Below are positions 1 to 10,490 of a DNA stretch of 64,000 bases, piece after piece. This stretch comes from Beroe forskalii (Eukaryota; Ctenophora; Nuda; Beroida; Beroidae). Positions within the stretch are counted from its first letter, which is position 1; the number at the start of each line of letters is the position of its first letter. A model generated the notes under the pieces. The model was not told the DNA's origin. It did not search any database and saw only the letters and a program-made list of their open reading frames with translations. The stretch spans positions 62,001 through 126,000 of the forward strand of contig WFMF01000158.1 of the NCBI GenBank assembly GCA_011033025.1, written 5' to 3'. The position numbers and the translations under genes were made by a program.

Positions 1-1318
1 TCTCACATCGACTGAGAAAGACGTCATCAGGACCATTACTAGATCTGAGACGTTTAATTAATAATTGTTTCAATTTCTAATATTTCAATATGAGAATATG
101 ACGTTTTGAAATGTCGAATTTGATAATACCGTACTAAGGAACTTACGTGCGGGTATTTTTTGTTGAAATGTTTAAGAAGGTATTTGACCATTTCTGTAGC
201 GATTTGATTTATAGGTATTATGGTTTGCAGGTTTGATAACTTAAGAATATCACTGCTGTAAACATTCTGAATATTATGTGAATAAAATGCAACCTAATAA
301 CTTAATAAGGAATATCACTGCAAGAAACACAAATCTGATAATGGATAATCACTACCAACAACCAAAATCATGACTCTCAGCCGCCGTATTGAGACTTAAG
401 AATATAAAAGAACCATAAAAAGAACCATCAGTTTAGGCCTCTGGGGTTTCGGGATCCAGGAAAGTTGGAGTCAGGAAGTTTCCCAATGGACCATTTGAAG
501 TTATGGCTAGGAACTAGGGAATTAGGATGGGGTATCAATTGGAGAAGCAGAAACCCAATGGTTTATTGACACGTATTAATATTCCAGATTCCTCTTAAAT
601 TTATTAAAGATATTCCAAATAACTTTTCCAACATTAGAATTTTGTTGCAAGTTTGAACAATAAGTTATGTACCTACTATGTTCTGATTTTGAAATCAAAT
701 TTGATAATACAGTCCATTGAAAATAAAGAAAAGTCAGATAATCAAATACTATACTTATTCTTGTGGCTTTGCAGAGACCTTTAATACTTTAAAATGTTGA
801 ATTTAGAATGTCAGAGTTTTAAGTTTTCTGAGATTCACCTCCTTAAAAAGAGCTTTACATATTACCATTGCATAGGTCATGTACAACTAAAGATACTGAA
901 AGTTACGCAATAAACATAACACAGAATAGTTAATTGATGTCCTTAAACCGCCTATTTTTTCTGAGGGAAATTCAGTTGGGAGGAGTTGCTTTTACGTTGT
1001 GGGAGAAGTGAGGGTTCCGGCGAGCTTTCTCAAAGTTGCGACTTCTCGAACGCCCAGAATAATAATATCGTTTTAATGCGTTGTTTTCAGATAGTATATT
1101 TTGTTCGCGATACTGGATTAGAAATTTTTCCTTTGATGTTTAAAAAAGCTTAACTAGAACCTAACGGCATAAATCTACCGAATATACTCGTTTATTCACT
1201 TCAATTAACTTATTAATGATTAGAGGTATACTCTGGAGATTATGTAAATAAAAAATCATTAATAAAGAATGACTTCAAAATACCTACCCAATTTCTCTCT
1301 TAGATATACGAAATAACC
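1..1318 (+). repeat. 3' flank of an upstream transporter copy plus tandem-array spacer
   Basis: The first bases (gagaaagacgtcatcagg, then a shared 'accattactagatctgag') match the sequence just after the stop codons of the transporter genes at 2680 and 8940. The window therefore opens inside the 3' flank of another, unseen copy. The rest matches 2674-3917 and 6235-7530 closely and forms the intergenic part of the tandem unit. Near the downstream gene, a pyrimidine tract ending in TTAG (1302-1303) sits 15 nt before the ATG and is conserved in all copies. It looks like the 3' splice site of an intron in the 5' UTR. No coding frame is apparent. Confidence 0.85.
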
Positions 1319-2653
1319 ATGGCCCGGGATGGAATGGAGGAAATCTCAGAACACCCACAGAAACAACTTACAGACAGCACGGTAAGCAAGCCCCTTAGCG
1401 TCGTCCTGGTCTCCTCCGTCATCTTCATCTCCAGTCTCGCCTACGAGTTCCCTAATGCCTTCTTCCCGCTCTATAACCGAGCACGAGATATCGACCCGAT
1501 ATGGAATGGGATATTCATAGGTTTCTGCTGCTTGGGAGTGCTGTGCGCGTGCCTGATAACGCCTCTCCTGATGAGTACTTTCCCCACCAGGCCTCTGCTG
1601 ACGGGCACAGCAATAGCTCTGGGGGTGTCCACCATGCTCTTTGCACTGATGGACCACTTCTTTGAGCCGATATTCTACGAGATCGTTGGCACATTCAGCA
1701 GAGTGCTGAGTGGGTGTCTGGCAGGGATCGTGGAAGTGGCATCCTTTGCTGGTCTGGTGTCAATCTACCCTGAAAAAGTGGCCACCACAACTGCCATTGG
1801 AGAGGGAGTTCTGAATGGAGCCCTGGCTTTTGGTCCCTTCATTGGGAGCGTGCTCTTCTCTCGTGGAGGGTTAAAGAAAGCTTTCATAATCCTCGGAGCA
1901 ATCTTCGCTCTGTCTGGTATTCCTGCTGCTTTCAGTCCCAAACTGGACGGCCAAAAGAATGAAAAGGAAGACAGCAATGAGCCCAACGTGATAAAACCCT
2001 CCCGGATGTCTGTTCTCAGTCCTTGGATCCTCTTCCCCTTCCTCCACCTGACTGCAATCCAAGTGCTCAATACCTTCCACTACCCCATCATCTCCATCTA
2101 TGTCTATGATTATCTGGGAGAGGGTGTGGTCTGGACCGGCACTGCTCTCCTTCTGAACGACATCTTCATCTGCTGCGCTTCCCCAATCTGGGGCATCCTC
2201 ATTGACCGCTACAACCCTTATGTGGCCATGGTGGCTTCCTCCTTCCTCATGCCTCTCAGCTACATGCTCCTAGGTCCTCTGCCGCTCCTCTACTTCATAG
2301 AGCCCTCCAAAACACAGCTCCTGGTGGCACTGGCCATCATGGGTTGCATCGTCCCCATGGGCTGCATCCCAGCCATCCCCGTGGCATTTGATGTGTTCAA
2401 GACGAAGTATGGGAGTCTGCCTCAGTGGGCCTCCAACGCCCTGGTCTCCATCTACTGCTCCTCCTTCCCTCTAGGGGGATTCATAGGCAGCACCCTGGCT
2501 GGCTTCATGGATAAGTACCTGACCTTCAGGTGGAGCACCGGGATCATTGCCCTCTTCTTCTTTGTGGAGGCTGTCGCTTGCTGCTTCTACTGCTGCACTG
2601 TACCCAAACAGAGGGACTCGGAGAGAAGAATTCTCAAAGAGGAGGGCGCATAG
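1319..2653 (+). CDS. SLC18B1-like: SLC18B1-like MFS transporter, tandem copy 1
   Basis: A 444-aa uninterrupted frame starts at an ATG in a good context (ACCATGG). The protein is a polytopic major facilitator: about 12 hydrophobic segments, a charged central loop (about 208-230), and a short basic cytosolic tail (KQRDSERR). Motifs such as YMLLGP in the second half and GPFIGSVLFSRGG in the first resemble the animal SLC18B1 family, whose human member is a vesicular polyamine transporter. Substrate here is inferred from family only. It differs from copies 2 and 3 at few residues, for example Ala at 55 (Ile in the others) and Cys at 71 (Ser in the others). Antisense frames over this gene are shadows. 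An AATAAA lies about 80 nt after the stop. The absence of coding introns beside intron-rich neighbours hints at a retrocopied ancestor later amplified in tandem. Confidence 0.9.
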   Translation: MARDGMEEISEHPQKQLTDSTVSKPLSVVLVSSVIFISSLAYEFPNAFFPLYNRARDIDPIWNGIFIGFCCLGVLCACLITPLLMSTFPTRPLLTGTAIALGVSTMLFALMDHFFEPIFYEIVGTFSRVLSGCLAGIVEVASFAGLVSIYPEKVATTTAIGEGVLNGALAFGPFIGSVLFSRGGLKKAFIILGAIFALSGIPAAFSPKLDGQKNEKEDSNEPNVIKPSRMSVLSPWILFPFLHLTAIQVLNTFHYPIISIYVYDYLGEGVVWTGTALLLNDIFICCASPIWGILIDRYNPYVAMVASSFLMPLSYMLLGPLPLLYFIEPSKTQLLVALAIMGCIVPMGCIPAIPVAFDVFKTKYGSLPQWASNALVSIYCSSFPLGGFIGSTLAGFMDKYLTFRWSTGIIALFFFVEAVACCFYCCTVPKQRDSERRILKEEGA

Positions 2654-3917
2654 CCAGATGTAAAAAGGAAAGGGATGTCTCACATCGGCTGAGAAAGACG
2701 TCTTCAGGACCATTACTAGATCTGAGACGTTTAATAAATAATTGTTTCAATCTCTAATATTTCAATATGACGTTTTGAAATGTCGAATTTGATAATACCG
2801 TACTAAGGAACTTACGTGCGTGTAGTTTTTGTTGAAAGGTTTAAGAAGGTATTTGACCATTTCTATAGCGATTTGATTTATAGGCATTATGGTTTGCAGG
2901 TTTGATAACTTAAGAATATCATTGCTGTAAACATTCTGAATATTATATGAATAAAATGCAACCTAATAACTTAATAAGGAATATCACTGCAAGAAACACA
3001 AATCTGATAATGGATAATCACTACCAACAAACCAAAATCATGACTCTCAGCCGCCGTATTGAGACTTAAGAATATAAAAGAACCATAAAAAGAACCATCA
3101 GTTTAGGCCTCTGGGGTTTCGGGATCCAGGAAAGTTGGAGTCAGGAAGTTTCCCAATGGGCCATTTGAAGTTATGGCTAGGAACTAGGGAATTAGGATGG
3201 GGTGTCAACTGGAGAAGCAGGAACCCAATGGTTTATTGACACGTATCAATATTCCAGATTCCTCTTAAATTTATTAAAGATTTTTCCTAATAACTTTTCC
3301 AACATTAGAATTTTGTTGCAAGTTTGAACAATAAGTTATGTACCTACTATGTTCTGATTTTGAAATCAAATTTGATAATACAGTCCATTGAAAATAAAGA
3401 AAAGTCAGATAATCAAATACTGTACTTATTCTTGTGGCTTTGCAGAGACCTTTAATACTTTAAAATATTGAATTTAGAATGTCAGAGTTTTAAGTTTTCT
3501 GAGATTCACCTCCTTAAAAAGAGCTTTACATATTATCATTGCATAGGTCATACAACTAAAGATACTGAAAGTTACGCAATAAACATAACACAGAATAGTT
3601 AATTGATGTCCTTAAACCGCCTATTTTTTCTGAGGGAAATTCAGTTGGGAGGAGTTGCTTTTGCGTTGTGGGAGAAGTGAGGGTTCCGGCAAGCTTTCTC
3701 AAAGTTGCGACTTCTCGAACACCCCGACTAATAATATCGATTTTAATGCGTTGTTATCAGATAGTATATTTTGTTCGCGATACTGAATTAGAAATTTTTC
3801 CTTTGAAGTTTGAAAAGCCCAACCAGAACCTAACGGCATAAATGTACCAAAAACACACTTCTTGTAATGATCAGAGGTATGATCTCGAGATTATGTAAAT
3901 AAAGAAATCATTGATAA
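2654..3917 (+). repeat. Tandem-array spacer between transporter copies 1 and 2
   Basis: It matches the spacer at 1-1260 nearly base for base with small indels, including the shared stretch 'ttaggcctctggggtttcgg'. It ends where unrelated sequence begins at about 3918. No open frame of note. Confidence 0.85.
2733..2738 (+). terminator. Poly(A) signal of transporter copy 1
   Basis: AATAAA about 80 nt after the stop codon. The same hexamer is present at the matching place after copy 2, reads AATTAATAA in the partial copy at the window start, and has been removed by a deletion after copy 3. Confidence 0.5.
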
Positions 3918-4828
3918 ACAAGAATTGCGCCTGCCAACACAACTCTTGTTTGTCCATTGTTCCTGTATGCAGGCGCTTAATTTCCCTCCCCCGTGGTGCT
4001 TGAAGTTGATGTTTGCTTAGTATCATGATACAACACGTGCATGCTGTCCTACTTCTAGTGAGAGTATAACCTTAGCTAATCTAACGGCGCGTAGTTATAC
4101 TGTTGCATTTATTGCAAAAAAGGCTGGTGCGTAAGAGATCCAAATAGTTTCGTATCTATATCACATGAAATTTCAATATGGCGCTATCATCTATAACGTG
4201 AAATATCTGAATATCAACATGGGTTGACGCATAACACATTAACATCAGTCAAACAGTTATTATTTGACAAACCCTGTCAAACTTTTCAGAGGGCCCTGCG
4301 CACCTTCGGACTTCGACTTGATTGAATTATTTCAATTTGACGAAAACTTTCATGTTTGCCTTCTCAATAAACATTAAACAGCTCTTGGACAATGGACACT
4401 CTACCTTATTGATATTCATTCCACTGTAATCGTTACTAGTTGCATATATACTGCGGCGCACTTTGATATATTTTGACTCATTCTGCGCCGCGCACGAACA
4501 TACATCAACAATACATGATCTCCGCAAGCGTTCAATTGCGCGCGTTGTGCGCGCGCAAATGTATGAGTTGCTAGGAGACTCGTCTGTATGACGTTTTTAC
4601 GCCACTTTTATGACGTTTTTACACCACTTTTATGACGTTTTTACACCACTTTTATGACGTTTTTACACCACAATCATTTTCCGGGCACTTTTCAGAAATT
4701 ACAGTAGTTGTATTGCAACCCTGGACCTGCTATACACATTTCCTATTTATCACCTTCCCAAACCACGATCTCTGCTAACCCTCTTCAATGCCTTTTTGTA
4801 AAACAAAAAAGCGTTGGGGAGGGAAAAA
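3918..4828. mobile_element. ~910 bp insertion, candidate non-autonomous transposon, upstream of copy 2
   Basis: Comparison with copies 1 and 3 shows that the sequence from 'aagaattgcgcctgcc' to 'gcgttggggaggg' is present only before copy 2; flanking 'cattgataaa' and 'aaatgacttcaaaata' are contiguous in copy 3. Sequence near the left end (TTTCCCTCCCC at about 3981) is the reverse complement of the right end (GGGGAGGGAAA), and an inner GCGCCTGC/GCAGGCGC pair occurs at 3927-3977, so inverted-repeat termini are plausible. No transposase frame is present. The insertion separates the gene from its usual upstream spacer and could affect its promoter or the inferred 5' UTR intron. Confidence 0.6.
4587..4671. 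repeat. Tandem repeat, ~23 bp unit, four copies
   Basis: Four near-perfect copies of a unit beginning tatgacgtttttacaccac lie inside the insertion before transporter copy 2. The first copy has acgcc where the others have acacc. Confidence 0.85.
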
Positions 4829-4878
4829 ATGACTTCAAAATAGCTACCCAATTTCTCTCTTAGATTTACGAAATAACC

Positions 4879-6213
4879 ATGGCCCGGGATGGAATGGAGG
4901 AAATATCAGATCACCCACAGAAACAAGTTTCAGACAGCACTGTAAGCAAGCCCCTTAGCGTCGTCCTGGTCTCCTCCGTCATCTTCATCTCCAGTCTCGC
5001 CTACGAGTTCCCCAATGCTTTCTTTCCGCTCTACAACCGAATTCGAGATATCGACCCAATATGGAACGGGATATTCATAGGTTTCTGCTCCTTGGGAGTG
5101 CTGTGTGCGTGCCTGATAACGCCTCTCCTGATGAGTACCTTCCCCACCAGGCCTCTGCTGACGGGCACAGCAATAGCTCTGGGGGTGTCCACCATGCTCT
5201 TTGCACTGATGGACCACTTCTTTGAGCCGATATTCTACGAAATCGTTGGCACATTCAGCAGAGTGCTGAGTGGGTGTCTGGCAGGGATCGTGGAAGTGGC
5301 ATCCTTTGCTGGTCTGGTGTCGATCTACCCTGATAAAGTGGCTACCACAACTGCCATCGGAGAGGTAGTTTTGAATGGAGCCCTGGCTTTTGGTCCCTTC
5401 ATTGGGAGCGTGCTCTTCTCTCGTGGAGGGTTAAAGGAAGCTTTCATAATCCTCGGAGCCATATTCGCTCTGTCTGGTATTCCTGCAGCTTTCAGTCCCA
5501 AACTGGACGGCCAAAAGAGTGAAAAGGAAGACAGCAATGAGCCCAACGTGATAAAACCCTCCCGGATGTCTGTTCTCAGTCCTTGGATCCTCTTCCCCTT
5601 CCTCCACCTGACTGCAATCCAAGTGCTGAATACCTTCCACTACCCCATCATCTCCATCTACGTGTATGATTACCTTGGAGAGGGTGTGGTCTGGACTGGC
5701 ACTGCTCTCCTTCTGAACGACATCTTCATCTGCTGTGCCTCCCCAATCTGGGGCATCCTCATTGACCGCTACAACCCTTATGTGGCCATGGTGGCTTCCT
5801 CCTTCCTCATGCCTCTCAGCTACATGCTCCTTGGTCCTCTGCCGCTCCTCTATTTCATAGAGCCCTCCAAAACACAGCTTCTGGTGGCACTGGCCATCAT
5901 GGGCTGCATCGTCCCCATGGGATGTATCCCAGCCATCCCCGTGGCATTCGATGTGTTCAAGACGAAGTACGGGAGTCTGCCTCAGTGGGCCTCCAACGCC
6001 CTGGTCTCCATCTACTGCTCCTCCTTCTCTCTAGGGGGATTCATAGGCAGCACCCTGGCTGGCTTCATGGATAAGTACCTGACCTTCAGGTGGAGCACCG
6101 GAATCATTGCCCTCTTCTTCTTGGTGGAGGCTGTCGCTTGCTGCTTCTACTGCTGCACTGTACCCAAACAGAGGGACTCGGAGAGAAGGCTTATTAAAGA
6201 GGAGGGTGCATAG
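4879..6213 (+). CDS. SLC18B1-like: SLC18B1-like MFS transporter, tandem copy 2
   Basis: A 444-aa frame collinear with copy 1 over its full length, with the same ATG context and the same conserved TTAG acceptor-like site just upstream. Differences are few and scattered: Asp at 11, Val at 17, Ile at 55, Ser at 71, Glu in the GGLKEAF segment and Ile near the C-terminus (RRLIKEE). Many codon differences are synonymous, which fits purifying selection on a functional protein rather than decay. Predicted 12-helix membrane transporter; substrate by family is likely an organic cation or polyamine, not shown here. A ~910 bp insertion ends about 50 bp before the start. A poly(A) signal lies about 80 nt after the stop. 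Confidence 0.9.
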   Translation: MARDGMEEISDHPQKQVSDSTVSKPLSVVLVSSVIFISSLAYEFPNAFFPLYNRIRDIDPIWNGIFIGFCSLGVLCACLITPLLMSTFPTRPLLTGTAIALGVSTMLFALMDHFFEPIFYEIVGTFSRVLSGCLAGIVEVASFAGLVSIYPDKVATTTAIGEVVLNGALAFGPFIGSVLFSRGGLKEAFIILGAIFALSGIPAAFSPKLDGQKSEKEDSNEPNVIKPSRMSVLSPWILFPFLHLTAIQVLNTFHYPIISIYVYDYLGEGVVWTGTALLLNDIFICCASPIWGILIDRYNPYVAMVASSFLMPLSYMLLGPLPLLYFIEPSKTQLLVALAIMGCIVPMGCIPAIPVAFDVFKTKYGSLPQWASNALVSIYCSSFSLGGFIGSTLAGFMDKYLTFRWSTGIIALFFLVEAVACCFYCCTVPKQRDSERRLIKEEGA

Positions 6214-7575
6214 CCAGATGTAAAAAGGAAAGGGATGTCTCACATCGGCTGAGAAAGACGTCTTCAGGACCATTACTAGATCTGAGACGTCTAATAAATA
6301 ATTATTTCAATTTCTAATATTTCAATATGACGTTTTGAAATGTCGAATTTGATAATACCGTACTAAGGAACTTACGTGCGGGTATTTTTTGTTGAAATGT
6401 TTAAGAAGGTATTTGACCATTTCTATAGCGATTTGATTTATAGGTATTATATTATGGTTTGCAGGTTTGATAACTTAAGAAGTTAAGAATATCACTGCTG
6501 TAAACATTCTGAATATTATATGAATAAAATGCAACCTAATAACTTAATAAGGGATATCACTGCAAGAAAAACAAATTTGATAATGGATAATCACTACCAA
6601 CAACCAAAATCATGACTCTCAGCCGCCGTATATAAAAGAACCATAAAATACCATCAGTTTAGGCCTCTGGGGTTTCGGGATCCAGGAAAGTTGGAGTCAG
6701 GAAGTTTCCCAAAGGACCATTTGAAGTTATGGCTAGGAACTAGGGAATTAGGATGGGGTGTCAATTGGAGAAGCAGGAACCCAATGGTTTATTGACACGT
6801 ATTAATATTCCAGATTCCTCTTAAATTTATTAAAGATTATTCCTAATAGCTATTCCAACATTAGAATTTTGTTGCAAGTTTGAACAATAAGTTATGTACC
6901 TACTATGTTCTGATTTTGAAATCAAATTTGATAATACAGTTCATTGAAAATAAAGAAAAGTCAGATAATCAAATACTGTACTAACTCTTGTGGCTTTGCA
7001 GAGACCTTTAATACTTTAAAATATTGAATTTAGAATGTCGGAGTTTTAAGTTTTCTGAAATTAAAAAGAGCTTTAGGTCATGTACAACTAAAGATACTGA
7101 AAGTTACGCAATAAACATAACACGGAATAGTTAATTGATGTCCTTAAACCGCCTTTTTTTCTGAGGGACATTCAGTTGGGAGGAGTTGCTTTTACGTTGT
7201 GGGAGAAGTGAGGGTTCCGGCGAGCTTTCTCAAAGTTGCGACTTCTCGAACGCCCCGACTAATAATATCGTACCTGTCCTATATATAGGACCTATATATA
7301 GGACAATGGGAGAATATGGGTTAATGCGTTGTTTTCAGATAGTATATTTTGTTCGCGATACTGAATTAGAAATTTTTCCTTTGAAGTTTGAAAAAGCTTA
7401 ACCAGAACCTAACGGCATAAATCTACCGAATATACTCGTTTATTCACTTCAATTAACTTATTAATGATTAGAGGTATACTCTGGGTCTCTGGAGATTATG
7501 TAAATAAAGAAATCATTGATAAAAAATGACTTCAAAATACCTACCCAATTTCTCTCTTAGATTTACGAAATAACC
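6214..7575 (+). repeat. Tandem-array spacer between transporter copies 2 and 3
   Basis: It matches the spacers at 1-1318 and 2654-3917. It differs by short indels and by a ~50 bp insertion at about 7271-7320 made of nested palindromes: gtcctatatataggac followed by a second, overlapping half. No ORF of its own. Confidence 0.85.
6293..6298 (+). terminator. Poly(A) signal of transporter copy 2
   Basis: AATAAA at the position equivalent to the signal after copy 1. Confidence 0.5.
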
Positions 7576-8910
7576 ATGGCCCGGGATGGAATGGAGGAAA
7601 TATCAGAGCACCCACAGAAACAACTTACAGACAGCACTGTAAGCAAGCCCCTTAGCGTTGTCCTGGTCTCCTCCGTCATCTTCATCTCCAGTCTCGCCTA
7701 CGAGTTCCCCAATGCCTTCTTCCCGCTCTACAACCGAATCCGAGATATCGACCCAATATGGAACGGGATATTCATAGGTTTCTGCTCCTTGGGAGTGCTG
7801 TGTGCGTGCCTGATAACGCCTCTTCTGATGAGTACCTTCCCCACCAGGCCTCTGCTGACGGGCACTGCAATAGCTCTGGGGGTGTCCACCATGCTCTTTG
7901 CACTGATGGACCACTTCTTTGAGCCGATATTCTACGAGATCGTTGGCACATTCAGCAGAGTGCTGAGTGGGTGTCTGGCAGGGATCGTGGAAGTGGCATC
8001 CTTTGCTGGTCTGGTGTCGATCTACCCTGATAAAGTGGCTACCACAACTGCCATCGGAGAGGTAGTTTTGAATGGAGCCCTGGCTTTTGGTCCCTTCATT
8101 GGGAGCGTGCTCTTCTCTCGTGGAGGGTTAAAGAAAGCTTTCATAATCCTCGGAGCAATCCTCGCTCTGTCTGGTATTCCTGCAGCTTTCAGTCCCAAAC
8201 TGGACGGCCAAAAGAGTGAAAAGGAAGACAGCAATGAGCCCAACGTTATAAAACCCTCCCGGATGTCTGTGTTCAGTCCTTGGATCCTCTTCCCCTTCCT
8301 CCACCTGACTGCAATCCAAGTGCTCAATACCTTCCACTACCCCATCATCTCCATCTACGTGTATGATTACCTGGGAGAGGGTGTGGTCTGGACTGGCACT
8401 GCTCTCCTCCTGAACGACATCTTCATCTGCTGCGCCTCCCCAATCTGGGGCATCCTCATTGACCGCTACAACCCTTATGTGGCCATGGTGGCTTCCTCCT
8501 TCCTCATGCCTCTCAGCTACATGCTCCTTGGTCCTCTGCCGCTCCTCTACTTCATAGAGCCCTCCAAAACACAGCTTCTGGTGGCACTAGCCATCATGGG
8601 CTGCATCGTCCCCATGGGCTGCATCCCAGCCATCCCCGTGGCATTTGATGTGTTCAAGACGAAGTATGGGAGTCTGCCGCAGTGGGCCTCTAACGCCCTG
8701 GTCTCCATCTACTGCTCCTCCTTCTCTCTAGGGGGATTCATAGGCAGCACCCTGGCTGGCTTCATGGATAAGTACCTGACCTTCAGGTGGAGCACCGGAA
8801 TCATTGCCCTCTTCTTCTTTGTGGAGGCTGTCGCTTGCTGCTTCTACTGCTGCACTGTACCCAAACAGAGGGACTCGGAAAGAAGACTTCTCAAAGAGGA
8901 GGGTGCATAG
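7576..8910 (+). CDS. SLC18B1-like: SLC18B1-like MFS transporter, tandem copy 3
   Basis: A third full-length 444-aa copy, collinear with the other two. It shares Ile55 and Ser71 with copy 2 but Glu11 and Leu17 with copy 1, a mosaic that suggests gene conversion or unequal crossing-over among copies. Private changes include Leu in GAILALSG and Phe in RMSVFSP. About 12 transmembrane helices are predicted. Its 3' flank is deleted about 80 nt after the stop ('tgagacgtttaaagaacc'), removing the AATAAA used by the other copies, so its transcript end must differ. Function by family: proton-coupled export or vesicular loading of small organic cations. Confidence 0.9.
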   Translation: MARDGMEEISEHPQKQLTDSTVSKPLSVVLVSSVIFISSLAYEFPNAFFPLYNRIRDIDPIWNGIFIGFCSLGVLCACLITPLLMSTFPTRPLLTGTAIALGVSTMLFALMDHFFEPIFYEIVGTFSRVLSGCLAGIVEVASFAGLVSIYPDKVATTTAIGEVVLNGALAFGPFIGSVLFSRGGLKKAFIILGAILALSGIPAAFSPKLDGQKSEKEDSNEPNVIKPSRMSVFSPWILFPFLHLTAIQVLNTFHYPIISIYVYDYLGEGVVWTGTALLLNDIFICCASPIWGILIDRYNPYVAMVASSFLMPLSYMLLGPLPLLYFIEPSKTQLLVALAIMGCIVPMGCIPAIPVAFDVFKTKYGSLPQWASNALVSIYCSSFSLGGFIGSTLAGFMDKYLTFRWSTGIIALFFFVEAVACCFYCCTVPKQRDSERRLLKEEGA

Positions 8911-10490
8911 CCAGATGTAAAAAGGAAAGGGAAATGTCGCATCGGCTGAGAAAGACGTCATCAGGACCATTACTAGATCTGAGACGTTTAAAGAACCATC
9001 AATTTAGGCCTCAGGGGTTTTGGGATTCAGGAAAACTGAATTCAGGACGTTTCATTTGGAGTTATCATGGGTAGGGACTAGGCACTAAAAGGAATGGCTT
9101 TCCCTGAAAATTGGGATGGGGTTTCAAACGAAGAAAAAGGAACCCAATGATTTAGTGAAACGTATTTACTATTTATAATCCTTTCAATTTAACAAACATT
9201 ATTCTAGGGTTTCCATTATCTAATTGAAATCTTTTATCTAGATAAATAGATAATTTTTTGCCATTATCTAGATTATCTAGACAAACTAGATAATTTTTGA
9301 CTCTGAAATTTATCCAAATTTGACACAATTTTCAACGTTAGAAATGCACGACTGTTGCAGTGGAACATCATACTATAACCAGCTGTCGGGCTTCATTTTG
9401 ATTGAGTTGAAATCAGTTATCACCCATAAATTCTCCCATCATAAAGTAACAACATTATCTACCAATTAGTTGCTATTAATACTTGCATTATTCATCGGAA
9501 AAGAGTCAATAAATGTGGAAATAAAGTAAATTTCATGATGATGGCCTCGGAGTTGCTGGAATGCAGCTGGTAAAATTGAGAATAACTGAATAAAAAATAA
9601 AGAATCAAATTCCCTCGTATTAAATCATCATAACAAACCAAAGTTGACAGTTCCTTGGCTCTTGAGCTGAATGCATTAATATTGACTGTTTTGTAGGTTA
9701 CTTTCAAATAAGCAACCACTTTGTCATAGCTGGAGGCTACTTTCGTACATATTTACAGCCTACTTTTTGTCAAAGGGCGTCAATAATTTGACATAAATTG
9801 GAAGCAGAATAGTGAGTGTTACGAGTAGGTATTTAACTTTCGTTAAAGGGCAAATGACGATTTGTAAGATGTGATAAGATACTTTGAACAACGCCTTCTA
9901 ATTCTGTAGCTGTTCATATCAGTTTAACAAAGGTCAAATCATCAGTAAAACAGATATTACTTGAAGCCAAACAGCCGCAGCCTGCCCATGAACCTGAGGG
10001 CCCTAAACATTGAACTATGTCCATATAGAATCATGAAATGAGTTGCCCAAGTCCTATGCATAGCCATAAATTGTCTTACTACCTAAGATCTCCGAAACGG
10101 GTATGAAAATGAACAGATCAGAAATTTTGAAAATTTAAAATCCTACAATTATTGAAGAAACTCAGGAAAAATGGCGATTTTAGCTGAAATTTCATGGCAA
10201 AAGGGATATGAAATTTATCTAGATATCTAGTACAAATTATCTAGATAAATAGATAACGATTTTTTGCAAATTGTCTAGATAATCTTATCTAGATAATATC
10301 TAGATGGAAACCCTACATTATTCCTTGGAATTTTTCCAACGTTGAAATTTTGCACTTTTGCATAATGTTACAGGTTTACAATAAGTTATGTACCAACTGT
10401 TTTCTGATTTTGAAATCAAATTTGATAATTCCATCCATTGAAAATAAAGTAAAATTCAACTACTGTACTTATTCTTGTGGCTTTGCTTGA
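8911..10490. repeat. Degenerate array spacer after copy 3, split by a transposon
   Basis: 8911-9204 and 10316-10490 match consecutive parts of the array spacer (for example 'caataagttatgtacc' and 'cttattcttgtggctttgc'), but are clearly more diverged than spacers 1-3 and carry deletions. The two halves are contiguous in the other spacers and are separated here by the element at 9205-10315. No transporter gene follows, so this is the worn edge of the array. Confidence 0.75.
9205..10315. mobile_element. hAT-like non-autonomous DNA transposon with 8-bp target duplication
   Basis: The ends are inverted repeats: TAGGGTTTCCAT at 9205 and ATGGAAACCCTA at 10304-10315. They are flanked by a perfect 8-bp direct repeat cattattc (9197-9204 and 10316-10323). 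Eight-base duplications and ends of the (C/T)AGGG type are hallmarks of the hAT superfamily. Subterminal regions on both sides are rich in tatctagataa-type motifs. No transposase reading frame is present, so mobility would depend on an enzyme encoded elsewhere. The empty site is visible in the sibling spacers. Confidence 0.8.

Noticed and set aside
7186-7401. A 71-codon frame in the spacer before transporter copy 3
   Set aside because: It starts at TTG rather than ATG, includes a spacer-specific palindromic insertion, and is not open in sibling spacers.
1346-8970. Repeated minus-strand frames of 69-103 codons over the transporter genes
   Set aside because: Antisense shadows of conserved coding sequence; they vary wherever the sense codons change synonymously.
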